Source: JAVVPL01 sp036655775
Lineage (GTDB): Bacteria; Bacteroidota; Bacteroidia; Bacteroidales; P3
Direction: 5' to 3'
DNA: 27,682 nucleotides
NCBI GenBank assembly: GCA_036655775.1
Contig: JAVVPL010000013.1
Location: 1 to 27,682 of the forward strand
Shown here in pieces: positions 18,351-27,682 of the stretch; within the stretch, counting starts at the first letter, position 1, and each line of letters opens with the position of its first letter. Position numbers and translations under genes: made by a program. The notes under the pieces were generated by a model that worked only from the letters and a program-made list of their open reading frames with translations, did not search any database and was not told the origin of the DNA.

Positions 18351-21300
18351 CTATTTCATTTTAATTATTTTACCTGTATGCACGACCTTTTGATGTGAAT
18401 AGGTTTTATATATATAAATTCCCTCGGGTAGATAGGCTATATTCAAATGGGCTCTTTCTTGAAAAGAATACGTCAAAATCTTATGTCCCATAAGCGTATA
18501 CAATTCTATTTTATCTATTTGTGGAGCCCAAATTTGTAAATCACCCTTGGTTGGATTTGGATATATTTTTATTTCTGCCGCATTTAAAATTTGTTTTTCA
18601 TTTTTAACTATTTTTTGATAACGAGCCGTAAAGAATATATCGTTTTGTACAATTACCGTAAAGCTGGCATTTGTACCTATGGATTTACCTTTCTCATTAA
18701 TCCACTCAATAAATTCATAGCCCTCAGCAGGATTTGTTTTTATTTGAATGGTGTCTCCATAAAAATAAGAACCATTGCCCTCCAAAACACCCGCATCCGA
18801 AGGATAGCTTTCTAAAGCGACACTATACATTTTTTTCTCAAAATTGGCAATCACATTTTGCGCATGGGTTACATGGACTATAAGGCTTGGGTTTGTTAGT
18901 ATCTGCCCTTGTTCTGAGGTCCATTGCTTAAACATATACCCTTCACTTGCCTTGGCCAACAATTCTGCATCAGCTCCATAATCGTAGAAACCTACATTCT
19001 CTACATTTCCACTATTTATAGGAGATACACTTGCCGATATTTTGAAATTCTTTTTAATAAACACCGCTTGCATTTCTACATTTCCTTTGATTATAAAATG
19101 TAAACGTTTTTGCGTTATTAAATTAGTATCGACTTCCAAAGGAGCATCTTTGGGAATAAGCCAATTGACAAAGGTGTAAATTGTATCACTAAAGGCCGTC
19201 AATTTAACGGTATCTCCATAAAAGAAATTTTGCTCACTTTGAATATTATTGGGAAGTTCATACGGCGTGGTTTGCAAACTTAAAGTATACGCATTGGGAG
19301 CAAAATGGGCTGTATAATCCAAGGAAGCAGTGGCCAAAATACGTAGTTGAGCTTGATCGGATACAAATTTATCTTTGCATTTCCAACTAACAAAATGATA
19401 GCCTTTGACAGCTTCTGCACTCAACTCATATTCTTGCCCTGAAACTACGGGCTCAATTTTTCGTACGCGGCCTGCATAAACTGGCTCTGCCTGGGTTTGA
19501 ATACTGAACGTATCTTTATGGAATACCGCATATACATTGGTATCGCTATTGAAATTGAGGAAAAGAGAATCTTTATTTGAAATCCATTGCGTAGCATTAC
19601 GCCATTCTTTAAATTTATAAGGAGGATTGGCTTGAGCCACCAAAAGGGCTTGATTTCCATAAGACAATTCACCGCCCCCTTGCACCTGCCCTGCATCTTC
19701 GGGAACTATTTGTGTACGAATGTTGAAATTGGCAGGCATAAAAATGGCTCGAACTCGACTTTGATCTTGCACAAGCCATGTATATTGAACTTGTGTAGAT
19801 ACCTGCAAACCATCTTTTTCCCAATATGCAAAGGTATACCCCACATTTGGAAAGGCCTCTACATAAACAGTATCTTGATAGGCATAAAAATTATTGCCCC
19901 CCACAATTACACCTGCAAGTACATCATTAGATTCAACATCTATTTTGTATTGTTTTTTAGCAAATATAGCTTTGAAGGAACTGTCTTGATGAATACAAAA
20001 TTCATAGATGGGATGAGTGGATATTTTTTTTGTGGTATCGTTCGTCAAAGTCCATTTAATAAAATTATATCCATGCGCAGGCGTTGCAATCAATCGAACA
20101 GAATTAAGATAGGGATATTTATTGTCGGGGGTGGTTTGCCCCATCTCTACATCATTAATGGTTACATTCACATTAAAATATAAAGGCACAAAATGCGCAT
20201 ATACGAGACTATCTTTGTCGATACAAATAGAGAGGCTATCCATTGAACTAATTTTTTGACCCATTTGATCGGCCCAATGTGAAAATTTATAGCCATAAGC
20301 AGGAATGGCTTTTATATAGGTTAGCGTTTTATACAAATTCGTATCTCCTCCTTCAACCCAACCACACGAAAGCTGTTCGTTGGCAAGTAGGGGGCTTATG
20401 GCAAAGATACAAGTATCAAAAAGAGCCTCTATGTGCATATTTTCTTTATCCATCAAAAATGTATACGCGGTGTCGGTGGAAAGCAATTGTTGTTTGTTGT
20501 AAAAAGCAGCAAATTGATACCCATAACGCGCTTTTGCCAAAAGATGAACGGGTTGTTGATATTTGTAGGTACCTTCTCCTGACACGCTTCCAATCAAAGG
20601 ATCGGGAGTATTGAGCGTAAGATCATATCTATTGGTATCAAACTTCGCATACAAATGTATAGAGGAGGTTAGTTCAAGGGTATAATTGATATCGGTCGAC
20701 AAAACGGTTCCTTTATCATCTTCCCATTGTAAAAAATGATAGGCGGGATTGGATTTTGCAGAAAGATGAATATCGGTGCCATGCGGATAAAGAACTTGCG
20801 TATCGTTTTCAAACTCGGTACGCATACTTATAGAACCTGCTTGCTTAGGATAATGTGAAACTGCAAAAGAATAGTTTAGTTGTTCAAAATGCGCGTAAAA
20901 TAAAGTATCTTGCGTAATGTAGAACCAAAAAAGCGGATCATTTGAAAGTGAATCTTTGGCTTTATTCGTCCATTTTTGGAAACGATATCCGTCATTAGCC
21001 TCAGCCTCCAATTCCACAGGATCTCCCCTTTTGTGATTTCCAGTGTTGTGCACAATGCCACTTTGTGCTGGGAATATATCAACCTGCACTTCATTTGCCT
21101 GATTTGAAAAGTTGGCAATAAAGGTTTTGTTTTCTTCTACCACAAAACTATAGGCAGATAAAGTAGATACTAATGTGTTTTGAGACATCCAATTGGTGAA
21201 ACGGTAGCCTGCACCCGAAGGATAGGCTTGAATTGAAATGGGTGTGCCATAATCTAAAACTATTTCTTGACGCATGGAAGGCACGCTATCGACAAATGCC

Positions 21301-23975
21301 ACTTTTCCATTCGCATCCATCGTCCGAATTGTAATTGTATATTTATTGGGCGTGAAGATGGCTTGAATATTGGTATCTTGATTTAATTGAATATCAAAAA
21401 AAGTACGTGTCGACAAATTTTTTCCCGCACTTTCCCAATGACTAAATGTATACCCTTTCTCTGGATTTGCAACAATTCTAACTATTGTATTGTGTTCGTA
21501 AGTCCCCTCTCCACTTACGCTACCAGCCTTTGCGATATTTACACTCAAATGAATTTGTTTTTTGATATATGAAAAACGCGCCAAGAGTGTGGTGGCTTGT
21601 GTAAGAGTAAAATCATATTGAGGAGTGAAAGATAATGTATCCCCTGATTTGGAATTAATCCAAGCTCTAAATTCAAAGCCTTTGTAGGGCACTGCTTGAA
21701 CTTGCACTTCGGAAAAATGATTGTATACTCCAGCTCCTTGCACCTCTCCCATAAAGGGTTCTGCAACATTTAATACTAGAGGATAGGTTTTGAGTTTAAA
21801 AATGGCTTGTAAATTGCGAGCGGCTAAGGAAGTATATGTATAAAGAGGATCTTTTGAAAGTGTATCCGCAGTATTGTTAGCATCAACCCATGCTATAAAT
21901 TCATACCCAACATTGGGACTGGCCAACAATTGAACTTGTTCTCCATGCGGATAGGATTCTTCGCCTGTGTAGGTTCCTCCAGCTTGAGGTAATATAGCAA
22001 CTTTGACAGCATATCCTATACGTCGGAATTGAGCAATATAGTGAATATCTCGTTGCAATCGACCGTTGTCGAGAATAGTATAGGGATTTTCCGTAGCCGA
22101 AATAGCGGGATCTGTTCCTTTTTCTATCCATTTGGAAAATTCCCAAGACACATTAGGTATGGCTTCCAAAGTGAGCGTACGAAGTGTGGTTGCGCTATAT
22201 ATTCCTTGTCCTGTAGCACGCCCTCCTTGTATAGGTTGTACATCTACTTTTATTTGATAGGTCTGTTCTTGAAATAGAGCTCGTATGCTTTCAGCTTGAG
22301 TAACTTCAAACTTATATACCAACTCTTTGCTTAAAGTATCCACACCTCGCATCCACGCAATAAACGTGCAATAATTTTTTGGAATCGCACTCAGGGTACA
22401 ACTATCTTGATATTTAAAAATTCCACTTCCATTTACATTTCCCCAAGCCATATTATTTACAACCAACTGTATAGGGAAAGTCTGTGCTTCAAAATGAGCC
22501 ACTATATCCATATTCTTTTTTGCTAAAAAAGTATATTTAGGCGAAGTGGATAAATTGGTATTAGCATCGGTATATTTAACAAATTTATAAGCGGTATTGG
22601 GCTGCGCATCCAAAGTAACACTTTCATTATGCGTATAGGTTCCTCCTCCTATCACTTTTCCATTTGTAGCTTCTACATTAATTTGATACGAATTGGTATC
22701 AAAATGCGCTTCTAAAACACGATTGTTGTTTAGTGTAAAGCGATAATTGGCAAGTGCACCTTCTATTTTTTGCCCTTTTTCGGTCCAATGCGTAAAGGAA
22801 TTGGCTACATTGGCTACGGCTCTAAGTTCTATTTGCGTACCTGCACGATGAATGCCTATATTGCCACTTACATGTCCTCGGTGATTGCTAGCCGTGGCAG
22901 CCACTTTGAACATTTCCGTGATTTCAATATTTTTGTCGTATTCCACTACCAAAGCAGGATTGGTACTTACAATTCGTATTTTATACTTTGTGCCAGCGGG
23001 TGTAGCCGCAGGAATATTACCCTCTATAGTGGCACTTTCGTCTGTAGTTTTTTTGCCTAAAACTATTGGATTTGCAAAGGATCCCGAGGCATCAGACAAT
23101 TCGATACGAAATTCATTGTCGGCAGCAGTATTGCTGGGTGAAAAAATTCCAGTGGCCCGAAATTCAATGCGAATGGGTGTTGATTCAATGGCAGTAACTC
23201 CATACGAATGCGTATTTAAATCTCTAATCGACAAAGTGGGGGTATAAATAAAAAGCATATCATCAAAATACACTTCATCGCCATCCGATCCGCCTCCAGG
23301 AGTTTTGTTAGTGGTAAGGGATACTAATATATACCTTGCATCCATTGTATTGCCCGTTTTTACAAAAGGTATACTAAGTCGTTCCCATCCATTTTTAGAA
23401 TTGAAATTTTGAGCAGCTACAGCCACTACTTCGGTGGAATTATATTTTGGATCTCTGGTGTCATTATTATTGTGCAAAACCGCACATACACGGGCTTCGT
23501 CCCCTCTATTTTTAGGATTAAATTTAACCCAAATCACCAAAGAGTCGGGAATAGCCGTAAAGGGCATGTTAAACCCCGCTTGTCCACGTTTGGTGCTATT
23601 GAAATTCGCATCATTGATGGCCGTCATACTTCCCATATTAATTTTACCCGTCGTCACATTTCCATTAGCCACAATCCCCACAATTGCATTTGAATAAATA
23701 TGTAAACTATACGAGCCCACAGATCCAGGACGTTTATCGTTGCTTCGCTTTAAGCGTTGAGCCTTCCCTTGACAAGCCATACCGCTGCAATCCGCAGTTT
23801 GAAACGAATTCCAACCCACGGGTTCAATACTACTATTATTCAAATTATCGTATTCTTCAAAACCCAAATTTGGCATTTGAATCGTACCATTTTTCCCTAT
23901 TGTTTGTGCATTTGCTTCCAGGCATAATGTAAAAAAGAACAATAAATAAACTATATATTTTTTTGAATAAAACAT
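18351..23975 (-). CDS. Giant T9SS-secreted repeat protein: PCMD-like head, 19 divergent InlB-type repeats, sorting domain
   Basis: A predicted 1874-aa surface protein. The ATG at 23975 gives a signal peptide (MFYSKKYIVYLLFFFTLCLE, cleavage after ANAQ, ~24). A frame extension to a TTG at 24020 would overlap the upstream gene and is not signal-like. Residues 35-247 resemble the PCMD domain of the 320-aa protein here (LGFEEYDN, GWERLSIPFV, VYFDDMLFIY). Residues 250-352 form an Ig-like module (NEFRIELSDASGSF, GTKYKIRIVSTNP). From about 354 to 1790 there are 19 tandem repeats of about 76 aa, pattern Y.I.V.....G.V.G.G.Y.YG..V.L.A.P..GY.F..W......S.......T..A.F, matching the divergent InlB B-repeat family. 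The last 84 residues are a type-A T9SS sorting domain with KIYPNPTKGDL and LPEGIYIYKTY. It starts 7 bp after the upstream repeat gene and is surely co-transcribed. A stalk-like adhesin is the likely role. Confidence 0.88.
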   Translation of the reverse strand: MFYSKKYIVYLLFFFTLCLEANAQTIGKNGTIQMPNLGFEEYDNLNNSSIEPVGWNSFQTADCSGMACQGKAQRLKRSNDKRPGSVGSYSLHIYSNAIVGIVANGNVTTGKINMGSMTAINDANFNSTKRGQAGFNMPFTAIPDSLVIWVKFNPKNRGDEARVCAVLHNNNDTRDPKYNSTEVVAVAAQNFNSKNGWERLSIPFVKTGNTMDARYILVSLTTNKTPGGGSDGDEVYFDDMLFIYTPTLSIRDLNTHSYGVTAIESTPIRIEFRATGIFSPSNTAADNEFRIELSDASGSFANPIVLGKKTTDESATIEGNIPAATPAGTKYKIRIVSTNPALVVEYDKNIEITEMFKVAATASNHRGHVSGNIGIHRAGTQIELRAVANVANSFTHWTEKGQKIEGALANYRFTLNNNRVLEAHFDTNSYQINVEATNGKVIGGGTYTHNESVTLDAQPNTAYKFVKYTDANTNLSTSPKYTFLAKKNMDIVAHFEAQTFPIQLVVNNMAWGNVNGSGIFKYQDSCTLSAIPKNYCTFIAWMRGVDTLSKELVYKFEVTQAESIRALFQEQTYQIKVDVQPIQGGRATGQGIYSATTLRTLTLEAIPNVSWEFSKWIEKGTDPAISATENPYTILDNGRLQRDIHYIAQFRRIGYAVKVAILPQAGGTYTGEESYPHGEQVQLLASPNVGYEFIAWVDANNTADTLSKDPLYTYTSLAARNLQAIFKLKTYPLVLNVAEPFMGEVQGAGVYNHFSEVQVQAVPYKGFEFRAWINSKSGDTLSFTPQYDFTLTQATTLLARFSYIKKQIHLSVNIAKAGSVSGEGTYEHNTIVRIVANPEKGYTFSHWESAGKNLSTRTFFDIQLNQDTNIQAIFTPNKYTITIRTMDANGKVAFVDSVPSMRQEIVLDYGTPISIQAYPSGAGYRFTNWMSQNTLVSTLSAYSFVVEENKTFIANFSNQANEVQVDIFPAQSGIVHNTGNHKRGDPVELEAEANDGYRFQKWTNKAKDSLSNDPLFWFYITQDTLFYAHFEQLNYSFAVSHYPKQAGSISMRTEFENDTQVLYPHGTDIHLSAKSNPAYHFLQWEDDKGTVLSTDINYTLELTSSIHLYAKFDTNRYDLTLNTPDPLIGSVSGEGTYKYQQPVHLLAKARYGYQFAAFYNKQQLLSTDTAYTFLMDKENMHIEALFDTCIFAISPLLANEQLSCGWVEGGDTNLYKTLTYIKAIPAYGYKFSHWADQMGQKISSMDSLSICIDKDSLVYAHFVPLYFNVNVTINDVEMGQTTPDNKYPYLNSVRLIATPAHGYNFIKWTLTNDTTKKISTHPIYEFCIHQDSSFKAIFAKKQYKIDVESNDVLAGVIVGGNNFYAYQDTVYVEAFPNVGYTFAYWEKDGLQVSTQVQYTWLVQDQSRVRAIFMPANFNIRTQIVPEDAGQVQGGGELSYGNQALLVAQANPPYKFKEWRNATQWISNKDSLFLNFNSDTNVYAVFHKDTFSIQTQAEPVYAGRVRKIEPVVSGQEYELSAEAVKGYHFVSWKCKDKFVSDQAQLRILATASLDYTAHFAPNAYTLSLQTTPYELPNNIQSEQNFFYGDTVKLTAFSDTIYTFVNWLIPKDAPLEVDTNLITQKRLHFIIKGNVEMQAVFIKKNFKISASVSPINSGNVENVGFYDYGADAELLAKASEGYMFKQWTSEQGQILTNPSLIVHVTHAQNVIANFEKKMYSVALESYPSDAGVLEGNGSYFYGDTIQIKTNPAEGYEFIEWINEKGKSIGTNASFTVIVQNDIFFTARYQKIVKNEKQILNAAEIKIYPNPTKGDLQIWAPQIDKIELYTLMGHKILTYSFQERAHLNIAYLPEGIYIYKTYSHQKVVHTGKIIKMK
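18606..22916 (-). repeat. Array of 19 coding repeats (divergent InlB B-repeat type)
   Basis: Nineteen in-frame units of about 70-83 codons. The most conserved points are Gly-rich Y/G.G.Y early, A.P..GY.F then W (FSHW, FIAW, FKEW), a Ser-containing loop and a closing A.F. Units differ widely at both protein and DNA level; none is a recent exact copy. Confidence 0.9.
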
Positions 23976-23982
23976 TTTTCTC

Positions 23983-26900
23983 TTATTTAGATGCGGAAAT
24001 AAATATTTTTTGAATGCCAATTTGTTTGTTACCTAAACTAAATTTGCAGAAATAAATACCTGATCGAAATTGTATGGATTGGATTTGTGTTTCACCATTA
24101 TATATTTTAACATGCAACACTTTTCGACCCAAATCGTCGTAGACATATAACCATAAATTATCTTTGTACGTATCATCCGACAAACTTACATTTGCAATGA
24201 GCGTATTGGTAGTGGACTGATAAAAAGCCGACGTTTTGGTTTCGTCGGAATTATCAATAGAAATAGGAGCGAAATTGGCCGTATAGGAAATATCTTCCGT
24301 AGCTAGTAAATTAAATACTGCATCAGTACTCAAAACGACCCCACTTCTATCGGTCCATTTAGAAAAGATATACCCTTCATTTGCCTTTGCTATCAATTGG
24401 ATTTTAGAGCCTTTTTTATATTTGCCAGAACCATATATAGAACCTGCCATACTAGGCGAAATATTTGCTCTAATCGTGACCATATTATAGATAAAATGCG
24501 CCGAAATTTCTGAATTTCCTTTGCAAATAAGTTGCATAGACGTATCGGTTCCCACATTCACTCCATCCAACTCCCAATGAGAGAAAAGATAATTTTTAGC
24601 TGTTTTTGCCAAAACGTAAATGGTGTCATTGTAATAATAACTACCACTTCCTTCAAGCATACCTCCTTCGGCTGGATAAGATTTTAATTGTATGGTATAA
24701 TTTAGCGGAATGAAATTCGCCAACAATTTTTGATCCCTCGACACCACAAAAGAATAGAAAGGGTCGGTGCTCACAATTTGACCTTCTAAAGTCCAATATT
24801 CAAAAGCATAGCCTTCGTTTGGAGTGGCCAATACATGAGCCGTATCGTTTAAATAATAGAGCCCTTGGCCACTTACTTCGCCCGCATCCACATAATTCAT
24901 TTGTATATCAACAGCATATTTATTTTCTTTAAAATAAGCTTTTAAGGTATACGATTTGTCGACCTTTAAAGAAAGAAACTCGTCGGTATATTCTCTTTCC
25001 TCAACTTCCCAATGGCTAAAGATATAGTTTTTATTGGGCACTGCTGATAAAGTGATAACACTGCCATGGGTATAAGTTCCCGTACCACCTATGCTTGCCG
25101 CTTTTTCATTAGGTAAAATTTGCACTTGTACATCGTAGGTATTAAGCACAAAATTTGCAGTCAAACAAGCCTCTGCCATCACTTCCCAATTGATAACTTT
25201 TTGTCTAGACACTAAGGTATCTCCACAAGTCCAATGTGAAAAAGTATGCGAAGCACTAGAGGTAGCTTCCAAAATGGCATATTCTTTGTATCCATACGAG
25301 CCACTACCTTTTACTTTGCCTACCCCATTAAGTTGTACCGATATTTGATATTTATTTTTTGCAAATACCGCTTTGATATCTTTATCCTCTCGAACTTGGA
25401 AACTATATATAGGATCGAGACTTAATAGATTTTGTCCTTGATAATATCCTTGGAAGCTATATCCATAGTTAGGAGTTAGATGTAAATGGACCGTATCTAA
25501 ATAATTGTAAGTGCCACTACCTTGCACAGTGCCCGCTTGAGTTAAAGAAGGAGACACATTGATAAAATACGTTTGAGGCACAAAAATAGCTAGCATTTTT
25601 TTATTGGCCAACAATGGGAAACGGGCATGGGCTTCTTTGATCGATTCCGATTCGCCTACACTCTCCCAATGCGAAAAACGATATCCCACATTAGGAAGGG
25701 CATAAATACTTGCTGTATCGTTGTATGAATAATAGTTGGATCCTACTACTTTTCCGTATTTCACATTATTTGACTCAACCGAAAGATAGAGTTCAACAGG
25801 CGTAAATACGGCTGTAATTTGCTCATCCCGATCGATACGCATTGCATAATTGGCTTCGTAAGTAATAATTTCCACATTATTTACATCGTACTGATCCTTG
25901 TTGGAATTGAAACCTTTTACAAAAGCAACAAAATTATAATTTGGATTTGCTTGTGCATGCAGTTGTATCGAATGAGTATAGAGTACACTATCACTTGCAT
26001 TCACTACGCCTGCTTGGGCTGGATACATCTTCATATCCACAAAATATTTTGAAATATCAAAAATAGCTGTATATAATGAATTTTGTTCTACACTCACCAA
26101 AAGCTCCTCTTGGGAAGAAAGCATTTGTCCATTGAGTTGCCAACATTTAAAGTAATATCCGTAAGCAGGAATGGCTTTGATTCGTAGCGTATCTTTATAT
26201 GTATACTGACCGTTTGCGCCTAGTACAGTCCCCGCATTAGGCAAATTGAGGCTTGTAGTCAAACTATATTGTTTAGGCTCAAAATAGGCTATATACGCAG
26301 TGTCTGAAACTATTTTCAAATTCAATTGCGCTTTTGAAGAAAGTACTTTGCCAAGTAAATTTTCCCAATGTGAAAACACATAATGCGCATTTGGTTTTGC
26401 TTCCAAAAAGGCATATTCACCACAACGATACGTGCCCCCACCACAAGTTATTCCGTGTTGTTCATTCGCACTACCCACGCTTAGCTGATAGGACAAAGCT
26501 TTAAAAATTGCGGCATATTGATTGTCGCGAGTCACTTCTATTTTCAATATATTTGCATTGGTAAGACTATCTCCATATTGATTTTCCCAATGTGAAAAAA
26601 CGTAGCCTTCATTAGCCGTTGCAGAAAGAGTAGCCGTATCTTGATATTGATATTTTCCACTGCCACGAAGGGTCCCTGCCTCGATATTTGAAAGTGAACT
26701 TGTAATTCGATATACATTTTTAGCAAATAAAGCAATATATTCTGCATTTTTTTCAACCACAGGGAAAAAAGTGGTACGTCTACGTAAGGTATCGTATTGT
26801 TGTGTTTGCGCATTCAATCCCAACCACGCAACAAAATGATACCCTTTGTTGGGGGAGGTTTCCAAACTGGCTTTGCCCAAATAATTGTATTTTCCATCTC

Positions 26901-27682
26901 CTTGCGTACGTCCTCCTTGTTCGGGTAGTGTGCGTGTAGAAATTTGATATTGTAAAGGCACAAAGATAGCGGAATAAAATTGATCACTCTCTACATTGAA
27001 CGTAATATTTGTATCTGAGCTATATGTTTTACCGTCTAATTGCCATTCTTTAAATACAAAACCTATTTGGGGTTTTACACTCAATGTGAGGGTAGAATTA
27101 TATGAATACCGACCTTGTCCAATGACTATACCTGCATTACTAGGACTGGTAGCTGCATTAATTTCATAGACCATAGGTGTAAAATTAGCTATCAAATTTC
27201 TAGAGGCCTTTGCATTAAAATCAAAATAAGGAGAAAGTTGAAGAGTGTCGACTCCTTCGCTCCAATGTGAAAATAAATAATGGGGTTTTGCTTTAGTTTC
27301 TACATATACCCGATCTCCATATAGAAAATCTTTATTTAAAACACTCGCAGTGCCAGGAGTTTGATCAAAACTAAGTGTACCACAATCGGCTGGATTTGTA
27401 TGCAAGTGAATTGCATACACATTCCGATGATATACGGCTTGCAAATTATGGTTAGCCGTAACGGTAAAGGCAACTTGAGCTTGTAAAGCAAAATCGGTAC
27501 CATCTGACAAATTAATCCATTTTTCAAAGGTATATCCCTCATTTGACAGAGCTTCTATTTGCAATAGAGTGCCTTGCTCATAAATGCCTTGCCCTTTTAC
27601 GCTGGCCGCTGCAGGTATATTCACACTTAGATTTATAGTTTTTCGTTGAATACTAAAACAAGCTTTAATGTCTCTGTCTCTA
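23983..27682 (-). CDS. Giant secreted repeat protein with at least 15 divergent InlB-type repeats (N-terminus outside window)
   Basis: The frame is open to the window edge, giving at least 1232 residues. A GTG at 27624 is an internal valine, because repeat-like sequence (DIKACFSIQRK) continues upstream of it. Fifteen complete repeats plus the end of another are visible, most with GYxF..W; FSHW occurs in seven of them. Repeat 8 is longer and lacks the Trp, and repeat 10 has Tyr in its place. The last 93 residues, after the final TANFAP, look like a T9SS sorting domain (LWLYVYDDLGRKVL, FRSGIYFCKFSLGNKQ) but lack a YPNP motif, so sorting is less certain than for the neighbour. The next gene starts 7 bp downstream. 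The two products share the repeat family and were probably born by duplication. Function is likely a long surface stalk or adhesin; signal peptide and any head domain lie outside the window. Confidence 0.85.
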   Translation of the reverse strand, partial: RDRDIKACFSIQRKTINLSVNIPAAASVKGQGIYEQGTLLQIEALSNEGYTFEKWINLSDGTDFALQAQVAFTVTANHNLQAVYHRNVYAIHLHTNPADCGTLSFDQTPGTASVLNKDFLYGDRVYVETKAKPHYLFSHWSEGVDTLQLSPYFDFNAKASRNLIANFTPMVYEINAATSPSNAGIVIGQGRYSYNSTLTLSVKPQIGFVFKEWQLDGKTYSSDTNITFNVESDQFYSAIFVPLQYQISTRTLPEQGGRTQGDGKYNYLGKASLETSPNKGYHFVAWLGLNAQTQQYDTLRRRTTFFPVVEKNAEYIALFAKNVYRITSSLSNIEAGTLRGSGKYQYQDTATLSATANEGYVFSHWENQYGDSLTNANILKIEVTRDNQYAAIFKALSYQLSVGSANEQHGITCGGGTYRCGEYAFLEAKPNAHYVFSHWENLLGKVLSSKAQLNLKIVSDTAYIAYFEPKQYSLTTSLNLPNAGTVLGANGQYTYKDTLRIKAIPAYGYYFKCWQLNGQMLSSQEELLVSVEQNSLYTAIFDISKYFVDMKMYPAQAGVVNASDSVLYTHSIQLHAQANPNYNFVAFVKGFNSNKDQYDVNNVEIITYEANYAMRIDRDEQITAVFTPVELYLSVESNNVKYGKVVGSNYYSYNDTASIYALPNVGYRFSHWESVGESESIKEAHARFPLLANKKMLAIFVPQTYFINVSPSLTQAGTVQGSGTYNYLDTVHLHLTPNYGYSFQGYYQGQNLLSLDPIYSFQVREDKDIKAVFAKNKYQISVQLNGVGKVKGSGSYGYKEYAILEATSSASHTFSHWTCGDTLVSRQKVINWEVMAEACLTANFVLNTYDVQVQILPNEKAASIGGTGTYTHGSVITLSAVPNKNYIFSHWEVEEREYTDEFLSLKVDKSYTLKAYFKENKYAVDIQMNYVDAGEVSGQGLYYLNDTAHVLATPNEGYAFEYWTLEGQIVSTDPFYSFVVSRDQKLLANFIPLNYTIQLKSYPAEGGMLEGSGSYYYNDTIYVLAKTAKNYLFSHWELDGVNVGTDTSMQLICKGNSEISAHFIYNMVTIRANISPSMAGSIYGSGKYKKGSKIQLIAKANEGYIFSKWTDRSGVVLSTDAVFNLLATEDISYTANFAPISIDNSDETKTSAFYQSTTNTLIANVSLSDDTYKDNLWLYVYDDLGRKVLHVKIYNGETQIQSIQFRSGIYFCKFSLGNKQIGIQKIFISASK
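24265..27682 (-). repeat. Array of at least 15 coding repeats (divergent InlB B-repeat type)
   Basis: Same repeat family as the array at 18606-22916, continuing past the window edge. Units are about 69-85 codons. The plus-strand trace of the FSHW codons (TCCCAATGxGAAAA or close variants) recurs, for example near 25230, 25666, 26366 and 26582. Confidence 0.9.

Noticed and set aside
19587..20183. A 198-codon open frame on the plus strand inside the repeat gene, and many similar shorter ones
   Set aside because: It is antisense to a well-supported coding repeat array, has no domain or signal, and has no promoter or start context. Such frames are expected opposite long AT-rich genes.
27622..27624. 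GTG as a start codon for the last minus-strand gene
   Set aside because: The frame stays open to the window edge and the upstream residues continue the repeat pattern, so this is an internal valine.
18606..27682. Regular spacing of similar short sequences suggesting a CRISPR array or satellite
   Set aside because: The period is about 225 bp, in frame, with divergent DNA and conserved protein positions; these are coding repeats, not CRISPR repeats.

Overview
The window is an AT-rich stretch of a Bacteroidota chromosome, probably Bacteroidia. The evidence is a fused SecDF, a Bacteroidota-type PurM, several secreted proteins with type IX secretion (T9SS) type-A C-terminal sorting domains, an OmpA protein with the domain order of the T9SS component PorE, and -7 promoter boxes of the Bacteroidota form TAnnTTTG (TATCTTTG twice). 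I cannot name the genus. Coding density is high. No tRNA, rRNA, CRISPR array, transposase or phage gene is visible, and no gap exceeds 300 bp.

Layout. 1-879 (+) is the 3' part of metK, ending in a perfect hairpin terminator. 880-1092 holds two facing terminators and no gene. 1093-7254 (-) carries two separately terminated T9SS cargo proteins: 1102 aa with carboxypeptidase-regulatory-like/Ig-like modules and one InlB-type repeat, and 902 aa with a jelly-roll-like module and two fibronectin III domains. 7443-10541 (-) is secDF. A short divergent gap leads to 10673-14664 (+), a TPR/beta-propeller/CRD/OmpA protein followed 29 bp later by purM. 14748-18270 (-) is a TonB-dependent receptor followed by a small PCMD-domain T9SS cargo protein. 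18351-27682 (-), a third of the window, is a two-gene unit of giant repeat proteins. The upstream gene runs off the window edge (at least 15 complete repeats). The downstream gene starts 7 bp after it and encodes an N-terminal PCMD-like module, 19 repeats and a T9SS sorting domain.

How the genes relate. Housekeeping genes (metK, secDF, purM) alternate with a cell-envelope and secretion set. SecDF supports Sec export, the first step for all the signal-peptide proteins here. The PorE-like protein would link peptidoglycan to the T9SS, and five proteins have (or appear to have) the C-terminal domain that the T9SS recognises. The repeat proteins look like long surface stalks or adhesins. The PCMD module occurs both in the small cargo protein next to the TonB receptor and at the tip of the 1874-aa repeat protein, which suggests glycan handling at the surface, though that is inference.

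The least expected items are the paired giant repeat genes and a C-terminal domain on the PorE-like protein that resembles a retropepsin-type aspartic protease whose catalytic DTG motif is lost.
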